A DNA stretch of 64,000 nucleotides from Bacteroidales bacterium (GTDB taxonomy: Bacteria; Bacteroidota; Bacteroidia; Bacteroidales; UBA932). Below are positions 18,679-29,453 of this stretch, one piece after another. The position numbers and the translations under genes are program-made. The stretch spans positions 1-64,000 of the forward strand of contig JAFZIO010000051.1 in assembly GCA_017554335.1 (NCBI GenBank). Reading direction: 5' to 3'. The notes beneath the pieces were generated by a model. That model searched no databases and was not told where the DNA came from. It worked only from the letters and a program-made list of their open reading frames with translations. How positions within the stretch are numbered: the first letter of the stretch is position 1; the number at the start of each line of letters is the position of its first letter.

Positions 18679-20268
18679 ATGAAGCATTTCCTAGTATTCC
18701 TGTCCGCGATGTCGGTGCTACTGCTTTCCGCACGCGCCTGTGAGGATCCCGTAAACCCGGATCCGGAAGAGCCGAAGGCACCCGAGGCCATTTGGCTGAG
18801 TGCGGACGAGCTTGTTTATACCACTTCCGCCGCCGGCAACCTGCCGCTGACGGTAAAGGCGCCGGCACGCCCCAAGCTGGAGATTCCCTCAGATGCGAAG
18901 GGCTGGCTCAGCATAACTGACGGCACTTTCAAGGATTACTCTATTACCTTCTACATCAACGCAAGCGAAAACACAACGTACGAAGAGCGTTCCACCTCGA
19001 TAACCGTTTCTTCTTCCGGCGTACCTTCAGTTACCGTAAAAGTTACGCAGGCTGCTGCTGAAAAGCCTTCGACTCCTGATACCCCCACTGCCGAGGCCAG
19101 GAGCCTCGATTCTTTCTTCGGGCTTGGCTGGAACATGGGCAACCATTTCGACGCTTACTACAACGGCAGCTGGGCAGGGGCGAAGGAGGGATACCCCGAC
19201 GAAGAGGTCTGGGGTAACGCAAAGGCCACCCAGGCGACGTTTGACGGAGTGAAGGCTGCCGGTTTCACCAGCGTGCGCATTCCGGTCTCCTGGCTCAACA
19301 CCATAGGACCAGCTCCTGATTACAAGATTGACGAGACATGGCTGAACCGTGTATATGAAGTGGTTCAGTTCGCCCACAATTCAGGCCTGAAAGTGATTCT
19401 CAATATGCATCATGACGAGAATCATGGTACAACCAACAGCTACGAGTGGCAGGATATCAAGACTGCGGTCAACAACAGCGCGGTCAACGAGGCCATTAAA
19501 GCAAAAATCAAGGGATCCTGGACAAACATCGCGAACAAATTCAAAGATTGCGGCGACTGGCTGTTTCTGGAGAGTTTCAACGAAATAAACGACGGAGGCT
19601 GGGGCTGGAGCAGCGATTACAAAAGCCATCCTGAGCGTCAGAACGCCATCCTGGACGAGTGGAATCAGGTGTTTGTGGATGCGGTTCGCGCTACCGGCGG
19701 CAACAATGCAACAAGATGGCTTGGCGTTCCTTCCTATTGTGCAAGTCCTGACTTCGCAAAAAACATGAAAATTCCCACAGACCCCGCCGGCAAAGTGGCG
19801 GTGGCCGTTCACTTCTACGACCCCTCTGATTATACCATAGGTGAAACCCAGTATTCCGACTGGGGCCATACCGGAGAGTCCGGAAAAAAGGCCAGCTGGG
19901 GTGACGAAAGTCATGTAAACGATGTGTTCGGAATGTTGTACAGCAACTTTATCGCCAAAGGTATTCCGGTGTATCTGGGTGAATATGGCTGCTCCATGCG
20001 TGCCCAGTCCAACGCCCGCGCCTGGAAGTTCTATCTCTATTACATGGAGTATGTAACCAAGGCCGCCAAAACCTACCGCCTGCCATGTTTCCTCTGGGAC
20101 AACGGCGTAAGCGGGGACGGTCAGGAGAAGCACGGATATATCAACCATGGTACCGGACAGCCGATAGGAAACAGCAGTGCTGTGCTGAACATTCTCAAGA
20201 AAGCCTGGTTTACAGAGGCTGAAGGATACACTCTGGAGACTGTATATAACTCTGCACCAAAGATTTAA
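18679..20268 (+). CDS. GH5 endo-beta-glucanase/mannanase with N-terminal BACON-like domain
   Basis: This 529-residue predicted lipoprotein has a weak lipobox (SARAC), and the mature start CEDPVNPDPEEP is acidic, as in surface-exported Bacteroidetes lipoproteins. A BACON-like Ig domain spans about residues 35-125. The GH5 barrel starts at FFGLGWNMGNHFDAY (about 145), with the acid/base Glu at about 302 (ESFNEIND) and the nucleophile Glu at about 435 (YLGEYGCS). GH5 enzymes cut beta-1,4-glucan, glucomannan, xyloglucan or mannan; the motif style is closer to endo-glucanase/xyloglucanase subfamilies than to GH5_7 mannanases, but the subfamily cannot be settled by eye. It follows the intercistronic hairpin and precedes GH26 by 16 bp. 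Confidence 0.88.
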   Translation: MKHFLVFLSAMSVLLLSARACEDPVNPDPEEPKAPEAIWLSADELVYTTSAAGNLPLTVKAPARPKLEIPSDAKGWLSITDGTFKDYSITFYINASENTTYEERSTSITVSSSGVPSVTVKVTQAAAEKPSTPDTPTAEARSLDSFFGLGWNMGNHFDAYYNGSWAGAKEGYPDEEVWGNAKATQATFDGVKAAGFTSVRIPVSWLNTIGPAPDYKIDETWLNRVYEVVQFAHNSGLKVILNMHHDENHGTTNSYEWQDIKTAVNNSAVNEAIKAKIKGSWTNIANKFKDCGDWLFLESFNEINDGGWGWSSDYKSHPERQNAILDEWNQVFVDAVRATGGNNATRWLGVPSYCASPDFAKNMKIPTDPAGKVAVAVHFYDPSDYTIGETQYSDWGHTGESGKKASWGDESHVNDVFGMLYSNFIAKGIPVYLGEYGCSMRAQSNARAWKFYLYYMEYVTKAAKTYRLPCFLWDNGVSGDGQEKHGYINHGTGQPIGNSSAVLNILKKAWFTEAEGYTLETVYNSAPKI

Positions 20269-20284
20269 CTTAGCCCTTACCACG

Positions 20285-21391
20285 ATGATAAAGACGGCAA
20301 GAACAATAATGCTGTTAGCCCTTGTTGCGCTTGTTCCCATAACGGGCTGCACTGAGAAACCGAGCGGAGCGGAGCTCCTTATGGAGCGTCTGGAAGCTTC
20401 CGTGGCGCGTGGAGTTATTATGTATGGCCACCAGGACGACCTGGTCTACGGCCATACCTGGCAGGTGCTTGATGCTGCCGGCGACGACTTCAGCCGTTCG
20501 GATGTGAAGGACGTCTGCGGAAGCTATCCCGCAGTGCTCGGCCTGGAACTGGGCGAGCTGGAGCTCGGCGGCGAGAAGAACCTCGACGGCGTGCCCTTCG
20601 ACGTCATCACCCGTGCGGCGCAGGAGCATTATGCCCGCGGCGGCATCGTCACCTTTTCCTGGCATCCCCGCAACCCTCTCACCGGCGGCACCGCATGGGA
20701 CGTCAGTTCCGACAAGGCGGTGGAATCCATACTCGACGGCGGCGGCAAGCGGGAGCTCTTCCTGCAGTGGATGCAGATGCTCGGCGACTTTTTCGACACC
20801 ATACGCACTACAGACGGCGAACGCATCCCCTTCATCTTCCGCCCGTGGCATGAGCACACCGGCAGCTGGTTCTGGTGGGGCCGCGACCTCTGCACCACGG
20901 AGCAGTTCGTGGAGCTCTTCCGGGAGACCAGGGAGTACCTGTCCGTCACCCGCGGGATGGACAACATACTATGGTGTTACTCGCCCAACGTGGGCGTAGA
21001 TGCAGAAGGGTACATGGAACGCTGGCCCGGTGACGATGTAGTGGATATTATGGGCTTCGACTGCTACGCATTCATCGGCCCCGACGGCCCTAAGGCAGCT
21101 TCAGAGCAGTTCGGCGCATATCTTAAAGAATCCCTCGGCTTCGTAGAACGCCTCGGCAAGGAGCACGGCAAGCTCATTACCTTGTCCGAGACGGGCTTCC
21201 AGTCCATCCCCGACCCCGATTGGTGGACCGACGCCCTGTATCCTGCAATTAAGGATTACCCTATAGCATACGCCCTTACATGGCGAAACGCGCCTGATGA
21301 CCCGCCTCATTTCTACGCCCCCTGGCCGGGCTCCGGAGATGCGGAGAACTTCAAGGCGTTCACGGAATTCGAACAGATAGAAATGTTATAA
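20285..21391 (+). CDS. GH26 endo-beta-1,4-mannanase lipoprotein
   Basis: This 368-residue lipoprotein (lipobox PITGC) is a GH26 enzyme that hydrolyses beta-1,4-mannan, mainly to mannobiose. The catalytic acid/base Glu is at about 190 in [14 protein letters not shown] and the nucleophile Glu at about 302 in [22 protein letters not shown] near the N-terminus and [12 protein letters not shown] are also typical. It lies 2 bp upstream of GH130, and the GH26-GH130-symporter order matches the mannan operon described in Bacteroides fragilis, so its product is probably the substrate of that pathway. Confidence 0.94.
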   Translation: MIKTARTIMLLALVALVPITGCTEKPSGAELLMERLEASVARGVIMYGHQDDLVYGHTWQVLDAAGDDFSRSDVKDVCGSYPAVLGLELGELELGGEKNLDGVPFDVITRAAQEHYARGGIVTFSWHPRNPLTGGTAWDVSSDKAVESILDGGGKRELFLQWMQMLGDFFDTIRTTDGERIPFIFRPWHEHTGSWFWWGRDLCTTEQFVELFRETREYLSVTRGMDNILWCYSPNVGVDAEGYMERWPGDDVVDIMGFDCYAFIGPDGPKAASEQFGAYLKESLGFVERLGKEHGKLITLSETGFQSIPDPDWWTDALYPAIKDYPIAYALTWRNAPDDPPHFYAPWPGSGDAENFKAFTEFEQIEML

Positions 21392-21393
21392 CT

Positions 21394-22551
21394 ATGGAAT
21401 ATAAGACAAGAGAAGCGTTACTCAGGAACCAGCATAAGGAACTGCTGGCACGCAAGAATTACCCTCTGGACGGGAATGGTGTTTACGAGCGCTTCCGTTA
21501 TCCTGTTGTGACGGCGGAACACGCGCCCCTGGAATGGCGTTACGACTTTGATCCGGTAGCGAATCCTTACCTGATGGAAAGGTTCGGCATCCATGCCGCA
21601 TTCAACGCCGGCGCAATCAAGCTGGACGGCCGTTATTGCCTTGTGGTGCGGGTTGAGGGCGCCGACAGGAAGTCCTTCTTCGCCGTGGCGGAAAGTGATA
21701 AAGGCTACGAAGGCTTCCGTTTCCGTGAAAGGCCCATAGTGATGCCCGAGTTCGGTGAACCGGCTACCAATGTGTACGACATGCGCGTCGTTCAGCACGA
21801 GGACGGATGGATTTACGGCATTTTCTGCGTTGAGCGCAAGGACCCTTCCGCTCCTGCGAACGACACTTCTTCCGCAGTCGCCTTTGCCGGTATAGCCCGT
21901 ACGCATGACCTCGTAAACTGGGAACGCCTTCCGGACCTGGTGTCCAAAAGCCAGCAGCGCAACGTGGTGCTGCATCCGGAGTTCGTGAACGGCAAATATG
22001 CCCTCTACACACGTCCGCAGGACGGTTTCATAGATGCAGGCGACGGCGGCGGCATAGGCTGGACCCTGGTGGACAGCCTCGACGGAGCGGTCGTAATGGA
22101 CGAGAAGATAATAAACGCACGCCGTTACCATACCATCATGGAGGCCAAGAACGGAGAGGGCCCCGCACCCATCAAGACCCCTCAGGGCTGGTTGCATCTT
22201 GCCCACGGCGTACGCTATTGCGCATCCGGCCTGCGTTATGTGTTGTATATGTACATGACGGCCCTCGATGACCCTGCACGCGTAATCGCCCAGCCGGCCG
22301 GTTTCTTCATGGCTCCACAGGACGGCGAATACATAGGTGACGTTATGAATGTGCTCTTCTCCAACGGCTGGATTGCCGATCCGGACGGCACCGTGTATAT
22401 CTATTACGCTTCCAGCGACACCCGCCTGCATGTGGCCGTTTCCAGCATAGACCGTCTGGTGGACTACTGCATGCATACCGCCCCCGACGGGCTGCGCACC
22501 GGCAAGTCCGTGGAGACCGTCAACAGCATTATCGACAAGAATAAAAAATAG
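21394..22551 (+). CDS. GH130 4-O-beta-D-mannosyl-D-glucose phosphorylase
   Basis: The 385-residue cytoplasmic enzyme (no signal peptide) belongs to GH130 subfamily 1. It phosphorolyses mannosyl-beta-1,4-glucose to mannose-1-phosphate and glucose. The catalytic Asp is at about 129 in TNVYDMRV, and the five-bladed beta-propeller is marked by [33 protein letters not shown] and [19 protein letters not shown]. Its substrate is made from mannobiose by the 2-epimerase encoded at 5871-7078, which is broken in this sequence. It starts 2 bp after GH26 and ends 2 bp before the symporter gene, so the three are co-translated. Confidence 0.94.
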   Translation: MEYKTREALLRNQHKELLARKNYPLDGNGVYERFRYPVVTAEHAPLEWRYDFDPVANPYLMERFGIHAAFNAGAIKLDGRYCLVVRVEGADRKSFFAVAESDKGYEGFRFRERPIVMPEFGEPATNVYDMRVVQHEDGWIYGIFCVERKDPSAPANDTSSAVAFAGIARTHDLVNWERLPDLVSKSQQRNVVLHPEFVNGKYALYTRPQDGFIDAGDGGGIGWTLVDSLDGAVVMDEKIINARRYHTIMEAKNGEGPAPIKTPQGWLHLAHGVRYCASGLRYVLYMYMTALDDPARVIAQPAGFFMAPQDGEYIGDVMNVLFSNGWIADPDGTVYIYYASSDTRLHVAVSSIDRLVDYCMHTAPDGLRTGKSVETVNSIIDKNKK

Positions 22552-22553
22552 AT

Positions 22554-23897
22554 ATGGCAAAACTGTCAGAGAAAATCGGATACGCCCTGGGCGATGCCGC
22601 CGCCGGCGGTATTACCTGGAAGGTGATGTCCATCGCATTCCCGTTTTTCTTTACCAACGTCTTCGGTCTTACCGTGGCGGATGCGGCAGCCCTCATGCTG
22701 GTAGCGCGTCTTTTCGATGTCGTCACCGATCCGTTGATGGGCGCCATTGCGGACCGTACCCAGTCGCGCTGGGGCACATATCGCCCCTGGCTCATCTTTG
22801 GTGCCATTCCTCTGGGAGTCGTATTCGCCCTGCTGCTCTACACCCCGGATCTTGGCCCTGCCGGCAAGCGCATCTACGCATATGCTCTGTATCTGCTTAT
22901 GATGGTGGTCTACACCGCAGTAAATGTGCCTTACGGCTCCCTGCTGGGCGTGATGACAGACGACGACAATGAGAAGAATCAGTTTTCGTCCTTCAGAATG
23001 GTGGGCGCATACGCCATGGGCTTTATCATGCTCTTTTCCTTCCCCTATCTTCAGAGGATGGTGGGAGGCGAGCCCAAGCATCAGTATGCCGTTCTGGGTG
23101 TGGTGCTGGGTGCTGCTGCCGCTCTGGGAACCCTCGCCTGCGGCCTTCTCACCAAAGAGCGCCTGAAACCCGTACGCGCCGAGAAATTCTCTTTCAAACC
23201 CTTCGCTGACCTGTTCCGCAACAAGCCGTGGATCTATCTGACGCTGATCGGAATCTGCACCAATTTCTTCAATGGTTTCCGTTATGCTGTGGCCGCCTAT
23301 CTGATGGAGTACTGCCTCCACGGAGATGTTACAGTCGCTGGTCTTGTTATCAACTACACGGTATTTATGATGTTCGGAGAAGCCACCTGCATGGTGTTCG
23401 GCGGCCTTTCTCCATGGTTTACCAAGAAAGTGGGCTCCAAGAAGAAAGCTTTTGGCTGGGCGGCCGTTATCTGCGCCGTGTCTTCCATCCTGTTCTTCTT
23501 CATCCCGATGAATCCGGCCTGGATTTGGGTGATGATTGCAAACGTTATCGTCACTTCTATAGGCATCGGCTTTTATTCTCCGTTGCTCTGGTCTATGTAT
23601 GCCGACGTTGCAGATTACGCGACCGAAAAGAACGGAACGTCTTCGACCGGACTTATCTTCTCTTCCGGAACAATGGCCCAGAAATTCGGTTCCGCTATCT
23701 CCGGGGCCCTTGTTGCGATGTTGTTGGGCCTGGCCGGCTTTATCTCCAACACTGACCCCGTTACAGGCCAGACAGTAGTGACTATTACCAACGACGCTTC
23801 TGTCCAGACTATGATATGGAGCCTGTTCTCGCTCTTCCCCGCAGCGATTGCACTTTTGATTTTACTCCTGCTCCGCCTGTACCCGATCAAAAAATAA
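22554..23897 (+). CDS. GPH-family sugar:cation symporter (MelB-like)
   Basis: This 447-residue inner-membrane protein has 12 predicted transmembrane segments and GPH family features: KIGYALGDAAAGG at the N-terminus, LVARLFDVVTDPLMGAIADRT in helix 2 and the following loop, SRWGTYRPWLIFGAIP, and VPYGSLLGVMTDD. These proteins import oligosaccharides with Na+ or H+. From its place between GH130 and the cytoplasmic phosphorylase genes it probably carries mannobiose and possibly cellobiose or gluco-manno-disaccharides. Confidence 0.93.
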   Translation: MAKLSEKIGYALGDAAAGGITWKVMSIAFPFFFTNVFGLTVADAAALMLVARLFDVVTDPLMGAIADRTQSRWGTYRPWLIFGAIPLGVVFALLLYTPDLGPAGKRIYAYALYLLMMVVYTAVNVPYGSLLGVMTDDDNEKNQFSSFRMVGAYAMGFIMLFSFPYLQRMVGGEPKHQYAVLGVVLGAAAALGTLACGLLTKERLKPVRAEKFSFKPFADLFRNKPWIYLTLIGICTNFFNGFRYAVAAYLMEYCLHGDVTVAGLVINYTVFMMFGEATCMVFGGLSPWFTKKVGSKKKAFGWAAVICAVSSILFFFIPMNPAWIWVMIANVIVTSIGIGFYSPLLWSMYADVADYATEKNGTSSTGLIFSSGTMAQKFGSAISGALVAMLLGLAGFISNTDPVTGQTVVTITNDASVQTMIWSLFSLFPAAIALLILLLLRLYPIKK

Positions 23898-23902
23898 TCT
23901 TT

Positions 23903-24934
23903 ATGAAAAAAATACTAGTCGCATTCTTAATGGCCTTAGTTATTATTGGCTGCTGCCGCAGGGAGACCACGGTTGCTCCTCTCAAGGTGTCGGGCACCCA
24001 ACTCACTGCAGACGGAAAACCCGTGGCCTTCCGCGGCATCAGCTTTGGCTGGCACAACATATGGCCCCGTTTCTACAACAAGGCAGCCGTGAAGCAGCTT
24101 CACGAGGATACCGGCTGCAAGATATTCCGCGCAGCTATTGGTGCCGACGACCATGCCCTCGCCGACAATCCTGGCATCCCCAGCGGATATATGGGAGAGC
24201 CTGAGTGGGCGCTTGAAAAACTGTATGCCGTAGTTGACGGAGCAATAGAGAACGGCTGCTATGTTATTGTGGACTGGCACTCGCACGTGCTGCATCTGGA
24301 TGCGGCAAAGGAGTTCTTTGCTGCAGTAGCCACCAGATACAAAGGCGTGCCGAACGTTATCTACGAGCTGTTCAACGAGCCGGTGTGCTTCTCTTTCGAA
24401 GAATGGCGCGAGAACCCTTACGAGGACCTCGGCAACCCCGAAGCCATGATGGCCTACTGGCTGGAACTGAAGTCGTACGCTTCCGAGCTCATCAAGGTCA
24501 TCACCGATATAGACCCTTCAGAGCCGCTCATCCTTATGGGCTGCCCGAGCTGGGACCAGAGGGTGGACCTGCCTGCCGCATCGCCCATAGAGGGTTACTC
24601 CAACCTGATGTACACTATGCATTTCTATGCTGCCACACATAAGAACCTCCGGGAGGCCTGCGACGCGGCAATAGCTGCCGGCGTGCCTATTTTCGTCTCC
24701 GAATGTGCGGCCTGCGAGGCCAGCGGCGACGGTCCCATGGATCTCGAGGAATGGCAGAGGTATAGCGACTGGGCCGATGCGAACGGCATCACAATGATGA
24801 CCTGGAGTATCTCCGACAAGGTGGAGACCTGCTCCATGTTCACCAAGGAGGCTTCTTCCGAAGGCCCCTGGAGCGACGACGTAATAAAGCCCTGGGGCAA
24901 GATAGTTAAAGACTGGATATTAGAGAAACAATGA
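23903..24934 (+). CDS. GH5 endo-beta-1,4-glucanase lipoprotein (GH5_2-like)
   Basis: This 343-residue lipoprotein (lipobox IIGC, mature CCRRET) is a compact GH5 enzyme without accessory domains. [19 protein letters not shown] at the start of the barrel, [17 protein letters not shown] (acid/base Glu at about 159) and FVSECAA (nucleophile Glu at about 267) are typical of GH5 subfamily 2 endoglucanases. It probably cuts glucose-rich stretches of glucomannan or mixed-linkage glucan and so supplies the cellobiose used by the following GH94 enzyme. It begins 5 bp after the symporter gene and overlaps the GH94 gene by 4 bp (ATGA). Confidence 0.9.
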   Translation: MKKILVAFLMALVIIGCCRRETTVAPLKVSGTQLTADGKPVAFRGISFGWHNIWPRFYNKAAVKQLHEDTGCKIFRAAIGADDHALADNPGIPSGYMGEPEWALEKLYAVVDGAIENGCYVIVDWHSHVLHLDAAKEFFAAVATRYKGVPNVIYELFNEPVCFSFEEWRENPYEDLGNPEAMMAYWLELKSYASELIKVITDIDPSEPLILMGCPSWDQRVDLPAASPIEGYSNLMYTMHFYAATHKNLREACDAAIAAGVPIFVSECAACEASGDGPMDLEEWQRYSDWADANGITMMTWSISDKVETCSMFTKEASSEGPWSDDVIKPWGKIVKDWILEKQ

Positions 24935-27327
24935 AAGAATACGGTCATTTCGATGACGCATCGCGGGAGTATGTGATTACCGACCCTGCGACTCCGTGGC
25001 CCTGGATAAACTATCTGGGTTCCGAGGATTTCTTCTCCCTCATTTCGAACACCGCCGGCGGCTACTGCTTCTGCAAGGATGCCAAGTTCCGCAGGATACT
25101 GCGCTACCGTTACAACGGCGTGCCTATGGACAGCGGCGGTCGTTACTACTACATACGCGAGGGCGAGAATATATGGAATCCCGGCTGGAAGCCGTGCAAG
25201 ACGGAACTCGACAGCTACGAGTGCCGCCACGGCATGGGCTACTCCAGTTTTACCGGCGTCAAGGACGGCCTGCGTGCGGAGCTACTGGTGTTCGTTCCGA
25301 GGGGCAGCAGGTGCGAAGTGCACCGCCTGCGCCTGACCAATGAGACCGTGGAGATCAAGCGCGTGCAACTCTGGTCCTTCGTGGAGTGGTGCCTTTGGAA
25401 CGGATCCTCCGACATGGAGAACTTCCAGCGCAACCTGTCTACCGGCGAGGTGGAGATAGAGGGCAGCGTCATCTATCATAAGACAGAATACCGCGAGCGC
25501 CGTAACCACTACGCATTCTTTGGCGCCAACCGTCTTGTGGACGGCTTCGACACCGACAGGGAGACCTTCCTCGGCATGTACAACGGCTTCGACGCTCCCC
25601 GCCAGGTGCTTGCCGGCACCAGCGGCAATTCCGTAGCTCATGGCTGGAGTCCGGTAGCGTCGCACCGCTTCGACCTGGAACTTGCTCCCGGAGCCACCGA
25701 GGAAATAGATTTCGTGCTTGGATACGTAGAGAACGAGCCCGACAAGAAGTTCGTAAGCCCCGGCGTGATTAACAAGGACAAGGCATACGAGATGCTCCGC
25801 GCCTTCGATACTCCTGCAAAGGTGGAGGCGGCATTCGGGCGGCTCAAGGCCTTCTGGGACGACCTCCTGGGCCGTTTTTCCATTAAATCGGACGTGCCTG
25901 AGCTGGACCGTATGGTCAACATCTGGAACCAGTACCAGTGCATGATTACCTTCTTCTTCAGCCGCAGTGCCAGCTATTTCGAGAGCGGCATAGGCAGGGG
26001 AATGGGTTTCCGCGACTCCAATCAGGATCTCACCGGCATAGTACATCTGATTCCGGAACGCGCACGTCAGCGCATTCTGGACATCGCCGCTACCCAGTTC
26101 CCGGACGGAGGTTGCTATCACCAGTATCAGCCGCTTACAAAACGTGGCAACAACGACATAGGCGGCGGGTTCAACGACGACCCTCTGTGGCTCATCTTCG
26201 GCACTGTGGCGTACATAAAGGAGACCGGTGATTTCGGCATTCTGAATGAGCAGGTGCCGTTTGACAACAAGCCGGGCACCGAGGTTTCCCTGCTGGAGCA
26301 CCTCAAGGTGAGTTTCGCCCACGTTACAGATAACCTCGGACCTCACGGACTGCCGCTTATCGGCAGGGCTGACTGGAACGACTGCCTCAACTTCAACTGC
26401 TTCTCGGACAACCCGGACGAGTCTTTCCAGACCACGGAAAACAAGAACGAAGGCACCAAGGCCGAGTCGCTAATGATAGCGGGCCTTTACGTGGCCGAGG
26501 GCAAGGAGTTCGCCGGGCTGCTGTCTCACAAGTCGGTTAATGCGCCGGAAGAGTATGTGGCGCATGTCCGTAAGTCAGTCGATGCTATGGAGCAGGCGGT
26601 GAAGCGATACGGATGGGACGGAGAGTGGTTCCTGCGGGCCTACGATTACTACGGCCGCAAGGTCGGGTCGTCGGAGAACGAAGAAGGCAAGATATTCATA
26701 GAGAGCCAGGGCTGGTGCGCTATGGCACGCATAGGTGCAGCCGAGGGCCTTTGTGCCAAGGCGCTCGATTCAGCCGTGAAGCACCTGGAGTGCGAACATG
26801 GACTGGTGCTCAACAGCCCGTCTTACAGCAAATATCTGAAGGAGTACGGCGAGATCAGTTCTTACCCCGAGGGCTATAAGGAGAACGGCGGCATTTTCTG
26901 CCACAACAATCCCTGGGTCATCATTGCAGAAGCCATGGAAGGCCGTGCGGATGATGTCTGGAGGCACTATTGCAAGATTACCCCCGCCTTCACCAAGGAC
27001 CAGACCTTGCGCAAGGTAGAGCCTTATGTTTTCTGCCAGATGGTCGCCGGACGCGATGCCGCGCACCCTGGAGAGGGCAAGAACAGCTGGCTCACCGGTA
27101 CCGCAGCCTGGACCTGGAAGACCGTAAGCGAGTACATCGTCGGTATTAAACCGCAGTACGACGGCCTGCTGGTGGAACCGTGCATCCCCGCCCGTTATGG
27201 CACTTACAAGGTTTTCCGCCGTTTCCGCGACGCCGAATATCATTTTATCATCAATTATTCCGGGAAGAGTCAGAAAGTTTTCGTACCTTACGAACCCGGT
27301 ACACATGAATTGACGATAACACTATGA
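24931..27327 (+). CDS. GH94 cellobiose phosphorylase
   Basis: The 798-residue cytoplasmic protein has the GH94 layout: an N-terminal beta-sandwich (about residues 1-290), then an (alpha/alpha)6 barrel and a C-terminal beta domain. [19 protein letters not shown] at the start, [17 protein letters not shown], the catalytic Asp at about 484 in [10 protein letters not shown], and [15 protein letters not shown] are typical of cellobiose phosphorylase (cellobiose + Pi gives glucose-1-phosphate + glucose). Its presence with GH130 means both disaccharide types would be split by phosphate, saving ATP. It overlaps both neighbours by 4 bp (ATGA). Confidence 0.93.
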   Translation: MKEYGHFDDASREYVITDPATPWPWINYLGSEDFFSLISNTAGGYCFCKDAKFRRILRYRYNGVPMDSGGRYYYIREGENIWNPGWKPCKTELDSYECRHGMGYSSFTGVKDGLRAELLVFVPRGSRCEVHRLRLTNETVEIKRVQLWSFVEWCLWNGSSDMENFQRNLSTGEVEIEGSVIYHKTEYRERRNHYAFFGANRLVDGFDTDRETFLGMYNGFDAPRQVLAGTSGNSVAHGWSPVASHRFDLELAPGATEEIDFVLGYVENEPDKKFVSPGVINKDKAYEMLRAFDTPAKVEAAFGRLKAFWDDLLGRFSIKSDVPELDRMVNIWNQYQCMITFFFSRSASYFESGIGRGMGFRDSNQDLTGIVHLIPERARQRILDIAATQFPDGGCYHQYQPLTKRGNNDIGGGFNDDPLWLIFGTVAYIKETGDFGILNEQVPFDNKPGTEVSLLEHLKVSFAHVTDNLGPHGLPLIGRADWNDCLNFNCFSDNPDESFQTTENKNEGTKAESLMIAGLYVAEGKEFAGLLSHKSVNAPEEYVAHVRKSVDAMEQAVKRYGWDGEWFLRAYDYYGRKVGSSENEEGKIFIESQGWCAMARIGAAEGLCAKALDSAVKHLECEHGLVLNSPSYSKYLKEYGEISSYPEGYKENGGIFCHNNPWVIIAEAMEGRADDVWRHYCKITPAFTKDQTLRKVEPYVFCQMVAGRDAAHPGEGKNSWLTGTAAWTWKTVSEYIVGIKPQYDGLLVEPCIPARYGTYKVFRRFRDAEYHFIINYSGKSQKVFVPYEPGTHELTITL

Positions 27328-29453
27328 CAGCATTAATCTCCCTACTCGCAGGTCTGGTGGCCCTGCACACTGCCAACACCACAATGGTATTCGATGCCGA
27401 ACAGGGCAAGGAATTGCAGACTGTTTATTACGGCGCCCGCCTTTCCGATGCGGAAGTGGCCATGACGGACAGCTATGCACGCGTACGTACTTACCCTTGC
27501 TACGGCATCATAGGTATGGAAGAGGCCGCTTATTCGGCCATCCAGGCCGATGGCAACAGGACCGTGGTGCTTGCAATCGAATCCGTGTCCCAGACCCCCT
27601 GGGAAGGCGGACAGTTGCTCGAGGTGCTTTGCCGCGACACAGTATATCCCATGAGCGTGAAGATCTGCTTCAAGAGCTTCGAGGCCCAGGATATGATAGA
27701 GACCTGGACGGAGACCGTGAACGAGGGTAAAAAACCGCTTACGCTTACCCGCTTCGATTCCGGCCATCTGCCCATTCGGGTAGAGGATGTTTGGATTTCT
27801 ACGCTTTACGGTTCCTGGGCCAACGAGGCGAGGGTTAACACCGAGCCTTTGACCCGCGGCTGGAAGGTTATAAAGAATATAGACGGCGCCCGCAATTCCC
27901 AGGCGAGCCACGGCGAAGTTATGATTTCGCTTGACGGCCGGCCCCGCGAAGACAGCGGCCGCATCATCGGTGCCGCGCTCTGCTGGGGAGGTAACTACGA
28001 GCTGCGCTTCCAGACCAACGAAACCGACTACCATCATTTCTTCGCCGGTATTCTTCCGGAGCACGACAACGTCAGCCTGGCCAAAGGACAGAGCTTTGCC
28101 ACGCCTCATCTGGCGCTTACCTTCAGCTCCGACGGCTTGAGCGGAGCGAGCCGCAACTTCCACAGCTGGGGCCGCAAATACCGCCTGCAGCACGGAGACC
28201 GCCAGCGTGACATACTGCTTAACAGCTGGGAGGGCGTTTACTTCGACATAAACGAGGCCGGAATGTTCCAGATGATGGATGACATCGCCTCCATGGGCGG
28301 CGAGCTCTTCGTGATGGACGACGGCTGGTTCGGAGACAAATATCCCCGCAACAACGACCACACCTCTCTGGGCGACTGGATGGTGGACACCCGCAAACTT
28401 CCTAACGGAGTGGGATCTCTTGTGCAGGCTGCGACCGAGCGCGGAATCAAGTTCGGCATCTGGATAGAGCCGGAGATGACAAACACCGTGAGCGAGCTCT
28501 ACGAGGCGCATCCCGACTGGATTATCAAGTCCGACAAGCGCCCCATCATCCAGGGCCGCGGCGGTACCCAGGTGGTGCTTGATATGTCCAGGAAAGAGGT
28601 GCAGGACTTCGCCTACGGCATAGTTGAGGGCATCATGAAGGATAACCCCGGAATCAAGTACATCAAGTGGGATTCCAACTCTATCATAGCTATGGACGGC
28701 TGCTCCAACATCGCATACTGGCAGGGATTCGCAGCGGTCTGCGACCGTGTGCGTGCCTCCTGGCCCGATCTGGTCATCCAGGATTGCGCTTCCGGCGGCG
28801 GCCGTGCCAACTGGGGCGTGCTGCCCTGGTTCGACGAGTTCTGGACCTCCGACAACACCGACGCCCTCCAGCGTATCTTCATTCAGTGGGGTACGTCTTA
28901 CTTCTTCCCGGCCATCGCCATGGCGTGCCACATAAGCGCCACGCCCAACCATACCGTGTTCCGCACTACCTCTCTCAAGTACCGTATAGACGTGGCCATG
29001 AGCGGACGCCTCGGAATGGAAATCCAGCCTGCCAACATGACCGCGGCCGAGAAAGACCTGTGCCGCAAGGCCATTGCCGACTACAAGCGCATACGTCCCA
29101 TAGTGCAGTTCGGCGATATCCACAGGCTGGTTTCACCTTACGACGACAAGGGCTACGCTTCTCTTATGTACACCTCGCCCGAACGCGACAAGGCTGTTGC
29201 CTATTGGTGGAAGATACGCAATTTCTATGACGAGCACCTGCCGCGCCTGCGCTGCAGCGGACTCGACCCCGAAAAGCAGTACCGCGTGACGGAGCTCAAC
29301 CGGGTAGACCTCAAACCTCTGGCATACGAGGGCAAGGTTTTCAGCGGCCGTTTCCTTATGGAGAGCGGCCTGGAGATTCCCCTGACCAACGAGGTGGAGC
29401 ACTCACAGAAGACCGACTGGTCCAGCCGCGTCATTCTGCTCGAAGCACTATAG
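27324..29453 (+). CDS. GH36 alpha-galactosidase
   Basis: This 709-residue enzyme has a short putative signal peptide and the GH36 architecture: an N-terminal beta-supersandwich, then the barrel with [10 protein letters not shown] and FGIWIEPEM. The nucleophile Asp is at about 450 (YIKWDSNS) and the acid/base Asp at about 510 ([10 protein letters not shown]). It would remove alpha-1,6-galactose from galactomannan oligosaccharides, probably in the periplasm, so that the backbone can be processed. It is the last gene of the rightward operon; its 3' end overlaps the 3' end of the leftward GH2 gene by 23 bp. Confidence 0.93.
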   Translation: MTALISLLAGLVALHTANTTMVFDAEQGKELQTVYYGARLSDAEVAMTDSYARVRTYPCYGIIGMEEAAYSAIQADGNRTVVLAIESVSQTPWEGGQLLEVLCRDTVYPMSVKICFKSFEAQDMIETWTETVNEGKKPLTLTRFDSGHLPIRVEDVWISTLYGSWANEARVNTEPLTRGWKVIKNIDGARNSQASHGEVMISLDGRPREDSGRIIGAALCWGGNYELRFQTNETDYHHFFAGILPEHDNVSLAKGQSFATPHLALTFSSDGLSGASRNFHSWGRKYRLQHGDRQRDILLNSWEGVYFDINEAGMFQMMDDIASMGGELFVMDDGWFGDKYPRNNDHTSLGDWMVDTRKLPNGVGSLVQAATERGIKFGIWIEPEMTNTVSELYEAHPDWIIKSDKRPIIQGRGGTQVVLDMSRKEVQDFAYGIVEGIMKDNPGIKYIKWDSNSIIAMDGCSNIAYWQGFAAVCDRVRASWPDLVIQDCASGGGRANWGVLPWFDEFWTSDNTDALQRIFIQWGTSYFFPAIAMACHISATPNHTVFRTTSLKYRIDVAMSGRLGMEIQPANMTAAEKDLCRKAIADYKRIRPIVQFGDIHRLVSPYDDKGYASLMYTSPERDKAVAYWWKIRNFYDEHLPRLRCSGLDPEKQYRVTELNRVDLKPLAYEGKVFSGRFLMESGLEIPLTNEVEHSQKTDWSSRVILLEAL

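Noticed and set aside
27342..29123. A 593-codon open frame antisense to the GH36 gene
   Set aside because: Same cause; the sense strand encodes a clear GH36 enzyme with both catalytic residues.
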